A stretch of 64,000 nucleotides of DNA from Letharia columbiana (Eukaryota; Ascomycota; Lecanoromycetes; Lecanorales; Parmeliaceae), in NCBI RefSeq assembly GCF_014066305.1, contig NW_023501045.1, positions 369,501-433,500 on the forward strand. The letters are read 5' to 3'. The notes under the pieces are model-generated. The model ran no database searches. It was not told the DNA's origin and saw only the letters and a program-made list of their open reading frames with translations. Positions within the stretch are counted from its first letter, which is position 1. Each line of letters begins with the position of its first letter. Positions 10,060 through 20,387 of the stretch are shown here, one piece after another. Made by a program: the position numbers and the translations under genes.

Positions 10060-11316
10060 ATGGCCGCAGCATTCCCTCCAGGCATGAACCCAGCAGAGAT
10101 ACCAGCAGCGTCACCTCCACCAGGCGTGACCAGCGAATCTACACGACCCTCAAACGTTAGAGGGGGTGACAATTGCCATCGGTGTCTTGATGCTCGTCTT
10201 CACCTGCCTCGCAGTCACAGCGCGGCTCTACTCCACCCTACTCGTCACGCGCTCGACCGGCATCGAAGACTATTCCTGCCTCCTGGCCGTGGTGATATTA
10301 TCCGCCTACATCAGCATGGTCTTCTATCTTAACAGATACGCCAGACACACTTGGGATGTGCCCGCCATGTGGGTCGATACACAATACTTCAGGGGTCGCT
10401 TGGCTCGAGACGTGCTCTTCAGCCTCGCTACTTTCTTCGCCAAGTGTTCCATCCTGCTCCTCTACCTCCGAGTCTTTGCGCCCTTGAAATGGTTCCGCTA
10501 CACCGTCTGGTCGACTATTGTCTTCATGTTTGGCGTGTACTGGTGCTATGTCGGCGTTAACGTAGGTCTCTGCGCGCCACTGCCTGGCAAGTCTTGGGCA
10601 TCTCCAGCTTCCTTGACCGAGTGTGAGAAGCAGGAGACGTACGCAATCATCCAAGGCGCGTCCAACGTTGCTATTGACATACTGATATTGGTGTTACCGC
10701 TACCTATCGTATGGAAGCTGCAAATGCGAAGGAGTAAAAGACTCGGAGTCTTGGCCGTTTTCGGAACAGGAGGAATGTGAGTACCTAGTGGCACAGGGTA
10801 TTCATTGACAGCAGGTACTTAAAACGGCTGACGTGCAACAGCGCTCTAGTTGCTAGCCTGGTTAGCTTGGTCTACCGCATCAAGCTCAACGGCGCCACCG
10901 ACACGTTCTGGATGGGGGCCATTATATTCATAGCAATGTCCGTCCCCAATCCATCCCCCACAGCATCATCTCGCTCCATAACTTCTAACCCAACTTTTCT
11001 AACCCCTGCCAGTATAATCGAGGTCTCAGTGACCATCATCTGCTCCTGCGCTCCGGCAATCTTTGCCCTAGGCCGACACCTCTTCGCCTCACAAACGCCG
11101 TCAAGGCCAACGCGCATCACCAAAGACTCCGCCTCCTCAAACAAACACCGCGACAGAAGAAGCTACAGCTGCGGTCAGCCAGCTCTAGAATCGCGCGCTG
11201 CGTTAAAGGAGAACGGCTGTCTGGAGCTTGGCGAGATAGCGGACCTCCAGCGCAAGGTGCAGAGCGCGGCCGCATTCGGGATCGCCTCACCCTTGCCCAT
11301 CGTTCTGCATGGGTAG
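10060..11316 (+). CDS. rhodopsin-domain (SAT4/Pth11-like) integral membrane protein, frameshifted in a G run
   Basis: Exons 10060-10776, 10842-10937 and 11013-11316 join in phase. The first intron is GTGAGT...AACAG, and the second has a weak donor (GTCCGT). Several hydrophobic helices follow the pattern of the fungal rhodopsin-domain family, including the conserved LILVLPLPIVWKLQM near the sixth helix and EVSVTIICSCAPAI in the last. The N-terminal 35 residues from the ATG at 10060 are out of frame with the rest. Removing one G from GGGGG at 10162-10166 would join them, giving about 371 residues. The shift may be a real mutation or a base-calling error. It lies between two decayed P450s, so loss of function would fit. 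Members of this family are often found beside secondary-metabolite genes or act as putative receptors. Confidence 0.7.
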
Positions 11317-11739
11317 GGTGGTGGCGTGGTGAAGAGTATCGATTCGGATGTACGTTCGTCGCAGGACGTGATCGGAGGGAACCCCAAGATTTGGCCGGAT
11401 AAATGATTTGCTGAGCTGCGTCCTGGAGATCCTTACGGGTAATTGGTTGAGGTAGCCAGATGATGTTCGTATAGATATACCATGAGTTCTATGTGGCAGG
11501 CAACGTTGATATCAGTATATGATGAAAGGTTGGGGGAATGTATGAGGGGCCTTGACCTCACAATTTATTATCCCAAAAAAAACCCTCAGCCTGTAAAATC
11601 TTTCATCACCCTGAATCTCCCACCACGTGCCAGACAATACACCGCACAAGTCGAAAACAATCAACACACACAACCTATCCGCCCATCCAGCGCCTCTCCC
11701 ATCAAGGACCCCCAACCCATCGCCCAACCTCACCCACCA
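11317..11739. other. short intergenic gap
   Basis: This is the 3' flank of the rhodopsin-domain gene and of the convergent P450 pseudogene. No separate feature is visible. Confidence 0.4.
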
Positions 11740-13478
11740 CCCCCTCACTTCCTCCCCCTCAACCTAACCCACACAGACCCCTTCCCCACAACGACCAAAG
11801 TCTTCAACGCCCTCCAATCCACCTTCCCCGGGCGCAGCGATTTCAAAAGCCCAACCCAACCTCGCAAGCACCAAGCGCATCTCCGCCATCGCCAATACAC
11901 GCCCGGCTCCCCTCACCGAACAGCCGGCTAACCGAGAGGCGGTCGTTTACGCATTCGGCCGGTCGATAGCATGGTCGACTGCTCCTCCTGCCCCTCTCTT
12001 GCTCCCGTCGTCGCCTTCACTCTCCATCCCCGCCTCCGGAGCCGTCATCGAACTCTCGGGGAAGCCAGCGCTCCGGGACGAAAAGGCTTCCGGGGTGCAG
12101 AAGAGTTGGTTGGGTTGTTTGTTGATGGACCACGGATGGACCCGAGACGGGAGTGCCGGCGGGGGGGGGTAGACACCGCGGACGGGATCGCCGGCGGGGC
12201 GGGGTTGCGGCGGATGCCCTCGGGGACGGGGTTGCAGAGGCGGATGGCCCTCGTGGACGAACGGCATCGAGGTATGCAAGGTCCGTGACGGCGGGCGATG
12301 GAGATGCTCGGATCCTCGGCGGGGAACGGGGTGCGGATATCCGGTTGCAGGGGTGTGCGGGACCGTGGGCGAAGTGGACGAGATGGGGGGTGATGCCCGC
12401 TCGGGTGGTGCCGACGGTCTCGGTGCCGGCGAATGAGGAGCAGTGAAAAGGGTCGACCCGACTGCCTCCACAGTCGTGCCCTCGTTGGCCCTGACCGCCT
12501 CCATCATTGGTATTCCCACCGACAGCCCGTACGCCCTGCCGAAACACCGGCGTCATGAAGTCCACGCGCTCCTTTCCCAGATCCATGCGGCGTGACACTC
12601 TCCCGCGGGCGAGTTGGTAGTGATCACTCGTCATCCGGAGCAGGCTTTTCGGCACGAGGAATTTGACGGGTGGGGAAATTGACCCGGGGGGGTTAATAGC
12701 GGGCGGCGGCCGCCAAGGGCATGCCTTTGAGGGAACCGAAGATGAGAGCGAGCCAGGGGTGCGGGGAAACGGATTGGAGGCATTGGAAAGACCCGCCGAA
12801 GCCAAGGTCGCCAACGATGTCGAAAGCGACGTAATCGTACCAGTCAACCGTGTTCGTTTCGACAACCGGGTCATCGTGCTGAGACGGGGCGACCTGTTCT
12901 CCGAGCCTCTCCACCAGCAGCGAGACAGAGGCCTCGACAGTCGGCTCCTGCGCCCTCAAAGCCCAAGGCGCGAAAGCTCGATTCATCACCTTGCGCATCC
13001 GCGCGTGGTCTGCGACATCGGCGGTTGTGACCATGATGTGCGGCTGGCCCGGCGGGGGGGGGGAAGAATATTGGGTTTTTGGGCAATGGCGAGTGCCAGG
13101 GACGGATGCCGTAGACATCGTGGAAGGCGTCTTCTCTGGCGATGAGACTTCGTTGGGCGCAAGGCGCACGATGGGACCGTATTCCTGACGGATGGCGCGG
13201 ACGTCGTGGACCAACCTTTCCCCGGACTGGCGAGGTGACGAAGCGGAGGCGGTTTGCTGCCCAGGTTTTCGGGCCGGGGATGTGGGCGAGGGGTTGGGAG
13301 GTCAGGTTGTGGGTTAAGTAAGCTACAGAGGGAGAACTGAGCACTGTGGGGGTCCATCTGTGATCTGTGATTGTTTATGGGAGAAGAATGGAGTACTGAC
13401 GAGGAGGACTAAAGCTAGCAGCCCAATTGAAAGATGAGGAACAAGACCATGATACCACTGCCGTCCTTCATTCTTCAT
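11740..13478 (-). pseudogene. cytochrome P450, multiply frameshifted (GC-rich)
   Basis: P450 landmarks occur in the right order on the minus strand but in changing frames. They are an anchor helix (LSIGLLALVLL) before a likely intron, HIPGPKTWAANRLRF, YGPIVRLAPNEVS, DHARMRKVMNRAF, VDWYDYVAFDIVGDLGFG, the I-helix FAGTETVGTT, FVPERWLP, and the haem loop FGEGSRACIG near 11890-11925. LAMAEMRLVLARLGWAFE follows after a further shift. The pattern is that of fungal CYP58-like enzymes. At least five frame changes are needed. Two of them compensate around a run of ten G (about 13052-13061), and others lie in G or C runs near 12168. It is either a decayed gene or a real gene damaged by homopolymer miscalls. 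The haem Cys and the AGxET threonine are intact, unlike in the other P450s here. Confidence 0.75.
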
Positions 13479-13489
13479 GCTCAGAGTGT

Positions 13490-15059
13490 GCAACATTGTC
13501 TCCATGAACTTTTCGGTACACGAGAAGATGGATTCCGCAACCATCGTTCGGATCTCATCCCCGTCAAACCGGTATCAGCAGATATCAATGGGATCGATCT
13601 CTCCTTTCTGTGATTCAGAATCGCGATCGTCGTCACACACACTGAAGTCGCAAGCGTGCGAGCCTGCGGGCTGAGTGGGTAGCACGATTACTCAGCGTCG
13701 AGTAACACACATCTGTGCCATGATCTGGCCTCGAGATATAATACGGCCACGTCCGGAAATATTTTTGGCCGGAGAGGCGAACAATATCCGCCTTGCTTGA
13801 TTGCGAATCATGAACAGAGCATCGGAAAGCGGCCCTCAGGACCCACCCTATTGGTAACGCATTACCGCCAGAATCGAGTAAAGGCAACGGTATCCCACAT
13901 CAAGAGCTGAGGCGAGGTGGGCAATAGGGCTTTTCTGGACATCCTCCGCTTTACCGGCGAAAGAGATGGCGATCCATCCATCCAGAATGATGCACCGTTT
14001 GGCGCCCATCCCCCACCGAGAAGGGCAGGCATCGGCAGCCTCCCCGATACCATTCCAGACCCTAGATTCGTCGACCCTCGAAGCATCACCGATGGCTCTG
14101 CGCCCAGGGTGTGATAATCCGGGGTACCCAATCTGCCGTCGTGGTCGCCTTGAGCGAGTGACCTGTCCAGCCCCCTCATCCAGGTCGATCCCCAGCCGGT
14201 CCGCCGGATCCACGGGGAAGCCGCAATCGTCCTCGTCCTCCCCCTCCCCTCGTGCCCAAATCGGCCACGGGAGTGTCCAGCGATCGATATCGGTGTCGAC
14301 TCAGCGGATGGATAAATGGCACGGTCCGGGCGCCTCCTGTCCTGCAAGTCCTCCCGCCGGGTCCCTCACAGCGATCCAAACCTGTACGAAGATTAAGTTT
14401 CGCGCCGGCTCGATAGGGGGGGGGGATGTATGCGACAGAAGTGTAGCCAGCCGGTCACCGGCCGACCAAGCTCAAGACGTGCTGTAGGAATAGCCCACTG
14501 TGAGCGGGAAAAAGACCAGGAGATGTGCCGAATTCCTGTCAGGGTCTCTGGCTGCGTGACCGGACTGCATGAATGGACGCTGTGTGACTGGACTGCATGA
14601 ACGAACACATACGTACGGGTGGACACGTATGGGACTGCCCGCAAGGTTGTTAGAGAGTTTCGGGCGCGGACCATTCAACAGTGGCCCGTGGCCCGCAGCG
14701 ATCGGAAACGCTCGCAAAAACGCCGAAATGGGCTGGTGAACCCCGAGCAATGAAGATACGGCGGAAATGCCTATGACCTTTGAAATGTTCTCAGTTGGCT
14801 CAGGCGTGATAGTCGTTGACGGACTGAAAAGTTGTTTCAACATTTGACGGAAGTGGAGAGGGTGGCAGAGATAGCAAACGGGGGGCAGGGATGAGAGATG
14901 AGGAGCGCACTTAGAGACGTTGAGCTAACGTCGTGAGATAGATCGTGAGTATGCAGAGTACCTACGAAATTCTGCCGTAAAAGCGCACGGAACTTCCATC
15001 ATGCCGCTAAGATGCTTATCATAGAAGCAACATGAGCTAAACTCCCTTTTTATGCACAA
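13490..15059. other. GC-rich stretch without recognisable gene
   Basis: Several overlapping frames stay open on both strands (13848-14213 minus, 13966-14487 plus, 14472-14843 minus), as expected in GC-rich DNA, but none shows a family motif. The minus frame starting at 14843 has a hydrophobic N-terminus followed by GPLLNGPRPKL, which vaguely recalls a P450 anchor and hinge; I do not call it. A short imperfect direct repeat around ACTGGACTGCATGAA occurs twice near 14560-14600. Confidence 0.4.
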
Positions 15060-18000
15060 TCATCTCCTCCCCTTCTTCCCTACATCATCTCCCCACTGCA
15101 CTCTCCCCTGACTTACAGCTGGTGAATCCGCAAATCTAATACCGGGCGGTCTCCTAGCCTCAGTGGCACTCGGTTCGGGCATAGGCGTATGTCCCGTAGC
15201 TGGTCTTCTCTCCCCACCATCGTCTTCACTGTCACTGCTGTCTTGCCGCTCTCCTTCATCGCCTTCGCCTAAAGCTGCTAATCGTCTTCTTCGTTCCGCT
15301 GCCGTCTCGCCTTGTGGTTCCTCCTGTGGCATAGATGCCCCTACGCTTGACATAGGATTTCTGAGCAGAGGACCTGGACCCGTCGTATGAGGTGGGACGC
15401 GTTCCGTTCCATCGTCGTCGGAATCTTTGCGTGCGAGAGCAAGGCGCCGACGTCGCTGGGCTGCGGTTTCTTCCCCGCCATATTTTTGGATACTTTCCGA
15501 GACTGGGTGGAAGGGTATGTCTTGATTTTTGGAGTCGATCAAAGTCAGACCATCCGGGCCTTTTGGTCTGTCTTCAGTAGTACTAAATCTTCTGACCACA
15601 GGCATTGCTTCGTCTGACTGGTGTCCTTCGTCGACAGGCGACATTGTTGGTTGTCCAGCAGCGCGCTTGGAATCCGGTCGTGATCTCGTCGAAGAGCGAG
15701 CGTCCTCGAACGCGTCTCCTGCACCAGCCCGAACTTCTTGCTTGACGTCTTCGGGGGCATCGCTTTCTTCGACAGCTTGCACCTGTGCTTTAGGATCCAT
15801 AGCTTGGATTTGCTTGATGAAATCCGCCTTGCTCAAGCGGCGGCCACCAGCAGTGAAACGGATGCGATCATCATCTGTGTCTACGGAGGCTTGCTTTCGA
15901 CCTTTCTTTCCATGGCCGCTCGCCTCTGCTGCTGACTCACCCTGAGGTGTTTCTTCGGCTTTTCCTCCGATGCCTACCCATGTACCGGCGCGTTTCAGCA
16001 TTGGCTTCGCGTTGAAATGGCCGGCGCCATCTTGCACACCTCCTCGGACACCACCCCTTTGTTTCGGCTGATGCGGGAGATCGTACTTCTTGACGACCTC
16101 GCCATCTTCATCTTCGACGATGATAGTATTGCCGAATTGATATGCGTGGGCTGGGCCTCGTTTATGCTCGGGGGCCTTCGGCGTGGGCTTGAGCTTGGGC
16201 TTGGGCTTTGGGTCTGAAGGGCCAGCGGCTTCCTTTTCCTTGTCCTTTCCCCTCCATCCGTCCCATCCGTCGCCTAACTTCTTCAAGAACCTCTTTGACG
16301 TCTCGCCAGGATGTCCGGCCCCTTCCGAAAAAATCTGCTCCAACTCCTCGCCTTCTGTTCTGCTCTCATGTGGATGAAATTTGCCCTTGGCGTGCTCACC
16401 ACTCGTTTCCTGCCGCAGGGCTGCCTCATCATCGAGAATGTGCTGCCGCTTTTGGTCATCGGATTCGCCTTCGACGTTGTGAATGGCCAGGATTTCTCCT
16501 TCCTCGTCTTCAACAACCAATTGGTCACCCTCTTCGTATGCTTCAACCTTTGGTTCTCGAATCTCTTTAGAGCCACTTCTCTCCTCCTTCTCTTCGCGCT
16601 TCTCCTGGGCGTCTTCCATCTCGAGCTGGTTGGGAGGTCCATCGCTTTCTCCGCTACCGGATGGGCTGTCCTTCTCGTTGAGGGTATCGTCCACGCTCTC
16701 ACTAGGACTCGTAATGCCTGTTCTCCGTTGTGGCGCAATTGCAGACTGACTGATCGGCCCACCTGGACCCATGCCAGATTCCCATCTTGACCTTCTTCGA
16801 GTTGGTCGAGGCTTTTCAATGGGAGTGTCCTCTTCCTTTTGTCGGCGGAGAAAGTTGCCTGGAACTCCAATCGGCGGTAACGTTCCCGGTGCATACTCTG
16901 GAAGCTTTTCGTTCGAAGAGTCCTCGCTCGCCAAGTCGTCTTTGTTCTTTGACATCGAGGCCTTCGAAGTAGATTGAATTCTTGGGAGTCTATTCATCCA
17001 TGATGGACCATCTTCATTGGCTTGGGTGTAGGACATTGTGAGCGTCAGAGTGTTGATGCGCTTTCCGAGGGTGAACACAGCAATGGATGATCCATGAACG
17101 AGGATTGAAGTTATGACCAAGAAGGTAGTAAGTGGCCAGATGATTTGGACAACGAGATAGTTCTCGGTATCCGGATTTGTTGGTACAACACCCAGAGGCG
17201 TAGTGGTATCGGTTTCCAGTTCTGCTCTTGCGAGAATAGCTGCGAAGATGGCACCCACGCCAATTGGACCAAAGTGACCAGCAAATAATGCTTCTCTCCA
17301 AGTCTTGATGTCCGGAATTAGGGGCTTGAGCGCCAGCATGATGGGTATTCGTCGGAAGAAGATGACGAAGATGGCAATGACAACAAGTCTCCACGGGGTC
17401 AGGCCAAGTAGCGGTGCATTGTATTGCTGCCAAGGTATGATGGAGCCCAAATAGACAAAATATGCTAAATTGAGTAATAAATCAATGACGTTGGAAACAT
17501 GTGATTCTTCGGTCTTCTCCGTAAACCATCCATCGTTGCTAAATCCCACCCCAGCCGCAAAGCCAACAAGTAGATCATCGGTGCCGAGTGTGGCTCCAGT
17601 ACCGGCACAGAACAGAGCGAGGACGAAGTAGAACACCAAGAAGCTTTCCCTGTCAATCAATCCTCTTCTGTCTGCCCATTTAATCATGTGGCGGCCAATA
17701 TAGCCGATAAGGACTCCATATGTAGCACCGAAGACGCACTCGTATAAGATCGTCTCGCAAAACCAGTGATATGCAACTTCATTAGCATTCGGGCGGTAGT
17801 GAATCAAGTAGAAGGACAGATAGATGAACGGAAATGCCATGCCATCATTACATCCCGACTCAGCAGACAGCAAGTCTCGAAGATGCTTTGGCACTCGTTT
17901 TGCGAATTTACCTTTGCCAACCACAGATGAAGCCAAGACTGGATCCGTGGCCGTGACGCAAGCAGCACACATAAGACTTTCCAGCCAGCTCAAAGGTGTG

Positions 18001-18374
18001 ATCATCCACCAGATGAAGAGGCTCGTGACGAGCCATCCGAATGTCATCACAGGCACCAGCAAGAATACCACAGATCTCCAGTGCCTCTCCATATATGCCT
18101 TCGGCAACTCGACACCAACTGCGAAGCATTGGACCACGAGAACAACACGCGAGCACTCTAGAGTGATCTGATCCGTGTTTCCCCATGTGAGAGGATTGAA
18201 TAAGTTTGCGGCGTGAGGCCCAAATATAACACCACATATGGTTGCAACGGTAGCTTCTCCAATGTATAGTCTTTCCTTCACGAACAGTGATACCAGCATG
18301 AAGAGACTGGTAAAGCCTCCTATGATCAGGTACGCCCAATGCGGCTTGTTGACTGTCAACTGTTCCCACACCAT
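15060..18374 (-). CDS. NHA1: plasma-membrane Na+/H+ antiporter (Nha1/Sod2 type)
   Basis: One uninterrupted frame of 1,104 residues. The first about 440 residues hold a dozen hydrophobic helices with the CPA1 antiporter signatures ATDPVLASSVVGKG and SAESGCNDGMAFPF, whose Asp residues line the ion path. The remaining about 660 residues are a charged cytosolic tail, as in fungal Nha1 proteins. The tail carries related pairs of short motifs: DQLVVEDEEGEILAI and NTIIVEDEDGEVVKKYD, then AAQRRRRLALARK and AAERRRRLAALGE near the end. The role is export of Na+/Li+/K+ in exchange for protons at the plasma membrane, for salt and pH tolerance. No intron is apparent. Confidence 0.95.
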   Translation of the reverse strand: MVWEQLTVNKPHWAYLIIGGFTSLFMLVSLFVKERLYIGEATVATICGVIFGPHAANLFNPLTWGNTDQITLECSRVVLVVQCFAVGVELPKAYMERHWRSVVFLLVPVMTFGWLVTSLFIWWMITPLSWLESLMCAACVTATDPVLASSVVGKGKFAKRVPKHLRDLLSAESGCNDGMAFPFIYLSFYLIHYRPNANEVAYHWFCETILYECVFGATYGVLIGYIGRHMIKWADRRGLIDRESFLVFYFVLALFCAGTGATLGTDDLLVGFAAGVGFSNDGWFTEKTEESHVSNVIDLLLNLAYFVYLGSIIPWQQYNAPLLGLTPWRLVVIAIFVIFFRRIPIMLALKPLIPDIKTWREALFAGHFGPIGVGAIFAAILARAELETDTTTPLGVVPTNPDTENYLVVQIIWPLTTFLVITSILVHGSSIAVFTLGKRINTLTLTMSYTQANEDGPSWMNRLPRIQSTSKASMSKNKDDLASEDSSNEKLPEYAPGTLPPIGVPGNFLRRQKEEDTPIEKPRPTRRRSRWESGMGPGGPISQSAIAPQRRTGITSPSESVDDTLNEKDSPSGSGESDGPPNQLEMEDAQEKREEKEERSGSKEIREPKVEAYEEGDQLVVEDEEGEILAIHNVEGESDDQKRQHILDDEAALRQETSGEHAKGKFHPHESRTEGEELEQIFSEGAGHPGETSKRFLKKLGDGWDGWRGKDKEKEAAGPSDPKPKPKLKPTPKAPEHKRGPAHAYQFGNTIIVEDEDGEVVKKYDLPHQPKQRGGVRGGVQDGAGHFNAKPMLKRAGTWVGIGGKAEETPQGESAAEASGHGKKGRKQASVDTDDDRIRFTAGGRRLSKADFIKQIQAMDPKAQVQAVEESDAPEDVKQEVRAGAGDAFEDARSSTRSRPDSKRAAGQPTMSPVDEGHQSDEAMPVVRRFSTTEDRPKGPDGLTLIDSKNQDIPFHPVSESIQKYGGEETAAQRRRRLALARKDSDDDGTERVPPHTTGPGPLLRNPMSSVGASMPQEEPQGETAAERRRRLAALGEGDEGERQDSSDSEDDGGERRPATGHTPMPEPSATEARRPPGIRFADSPAVSQGRVQWGDDVGKKGRR

Positions 18375-20387
18375 AGTTGCGTCTTGATCTTAGGATCTAA
18401 TCTTTCGGTATTTCACGTTCTGGAGAGATCCTCCAATGCCCAAGGTCTTAATCCTGAGGGGGCTTCCTCCTCTGAAGACTGTATGACCCCGCTGATGTTT
18501 GCCCTCGCGATTGCCCAGTCGTAATGGGTGTGGAAGCAAACGGTGGACGGGACGATTCACCTTGCGCTGGGTGTTCGTCTGTACAACGTGACCTCGGTGC
18601 GTCAAGGTGCCACTGCAAAGAGGAAGTCGGAAGGGTCCTGACTGGGTACGATCAAAGGATGTCGGGCCAAAGATTCAATTCTCAACCAGCGACGGTAGAA
18701 GTAGGGACAGTGTGGGGGTTCGGTGACCTTTCTGGTGAAATCCAAACGCACTGAGGCGTCTCCTTCCTTAACGATGGGGAAGATGCGGGAGACAGATTCG
18801 CAGGCATTTGGGTCAGAGGTGCTCCTCAATCAGTACATAAGTAAGCATATGGCTGTTGCCAGAAAGGTAGTAGGAACTTTGGGTAAAATGGCCGAGTGGA
18901 TGTATTTGTTGAAAACGATTATTATTTGCCAAGGCCGCGGTCGGGTCTCGGAGTTTTATGACGGTTGTTACAAGTAAGCTGCTAATATAAGGTTTGCCCA
19001 GTGATGCTATTACGAAGAAGCAAAGACTGGATGGAAGTTAGTCTGGGATGCCGCCTGCAATCGTCGACAATTGATTTGCTACAACTGATAGGCCAAGCAC
19101 TCAACACGTTTCCAAGAGAATTAGAGCCTCATGTGACCTTTCGTTTTACGTTCTTGGCCACAGGCAGTGATTGTGAATGATACTCTAGATGTCCTGTGAG
19201 GGGAAAAGCAGCTTGGCAGAAATGGTACCTACATACTGAAGGCCAAGGACTTCATCGGTTCCCAAGAGAACTACCTACTCTAGGTAGAGCCTCATGCCTT
19301 GCCTCAGAGTACCGAGGGGTCTTGGCGGCAAAAGCTGTGTGATAAATGCAAGCGAGACACCTGCTTGACCTACTCTACGGGTCGCACCTTTGGCGGGGTG
19401 AATCGTGGAAGGCTGGTCGGAACCAATAATGTGCTCATGTGGAGTGGGTTGAGTTTATTTCAAGACGGAGAGGACTTTGGAACGAAGCTACCTTACCTAC
19501 CTACTTGTGCAACACGCTAAAAGCGAGGTTCATGTCAAAGGCGCAAAGGAGAGGGCTACCTAGGTACAGCCTGAAAGGTCCTGCTTAGACATCTAGTTTC
19601 TGTCCTTGGTCTTGACGCTGTGAACACCACGCGCGAGCGAGGAGTACGTGCTTGGCCTACGTAGGGACTCTTATCGGAGAGCGTTGTGGAGGCTCTACAT
19701 CTACACACCGTCAGCCGAGGCCTCCGGAGTTTGAAAGCGTCATGCGAATGAGAGCATCGGGTACTTCTCGTCCGATACGAGGATTTCTTGGTCTCGAGGT
19801 TGTGTGGTGGTGGACACTTTATCGTGAGCGCTTTGGTGGAGATTGTGGGGGTCAGTTAAAGAACATTGAGCTCATGTGGTGGATACTCTTCAACACGATG
19901 AGGACCCAAGCCTCGAGTATATAATCGAGGGGTTCGTTAGAGTTTGGACGTGGTATCGAACTAATGCATGTAGTGGTGTCACAATATGAATAGACCTATC
20001 TATGTGAAGCCCACATACCTACTTACATAGACGGTGCCAATCTACGCAAGGCCCCATCGGGACGTGTGTGCTGTAGGTGTATGGAACAAAGCAATATAGC
20101 TTGTACAGAAAGCCTCCAAAGACGCAACACCAAAAGTTTTACAATCGGACCTCCGGCGTCAACGTCAAACAATGCCGTACTTGCACTGCAATAGACCACA
20201 GAGATACCGTTCTTGCAAAAGAAAGTAGAGAAAAAGGGTATCCTCGCTCGACGGGACTTCCGTCGCTCGCTCCCATACCGTACAAATGCTGGTACAAGCA
20301 GCCACCCAAAACTCCAATACCAAGATCTCAAGTTAGTCGTGACTCGTAGATGGCTTCACTCGGAACCTCATGTAGTATAACATCCAA
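18375..20387. other. 2 kb intergenic region
   Basis: This is the shared non-coding stretch between the antiporter's 5' side and the kinase gene's 3' end. It contains scattered ACCTACCTA/TAGGTAG-type pieces (for example near 19275 and 19500) and a loosely repeated CCAAGAGAA...AGAGCCTCATG segment (about 19112 and 19261). No convincing gene is seen. Confidence 0.5.

Noticed and set aside
12017..12874. 285-codon minus-strand frame as an intact protein
   Set aside because: Only part of it carries P450 motifs (AGTET, PERWL); the rest is the wrong frame of the same gene, so it is a product of frameshifts and not an independent protein.
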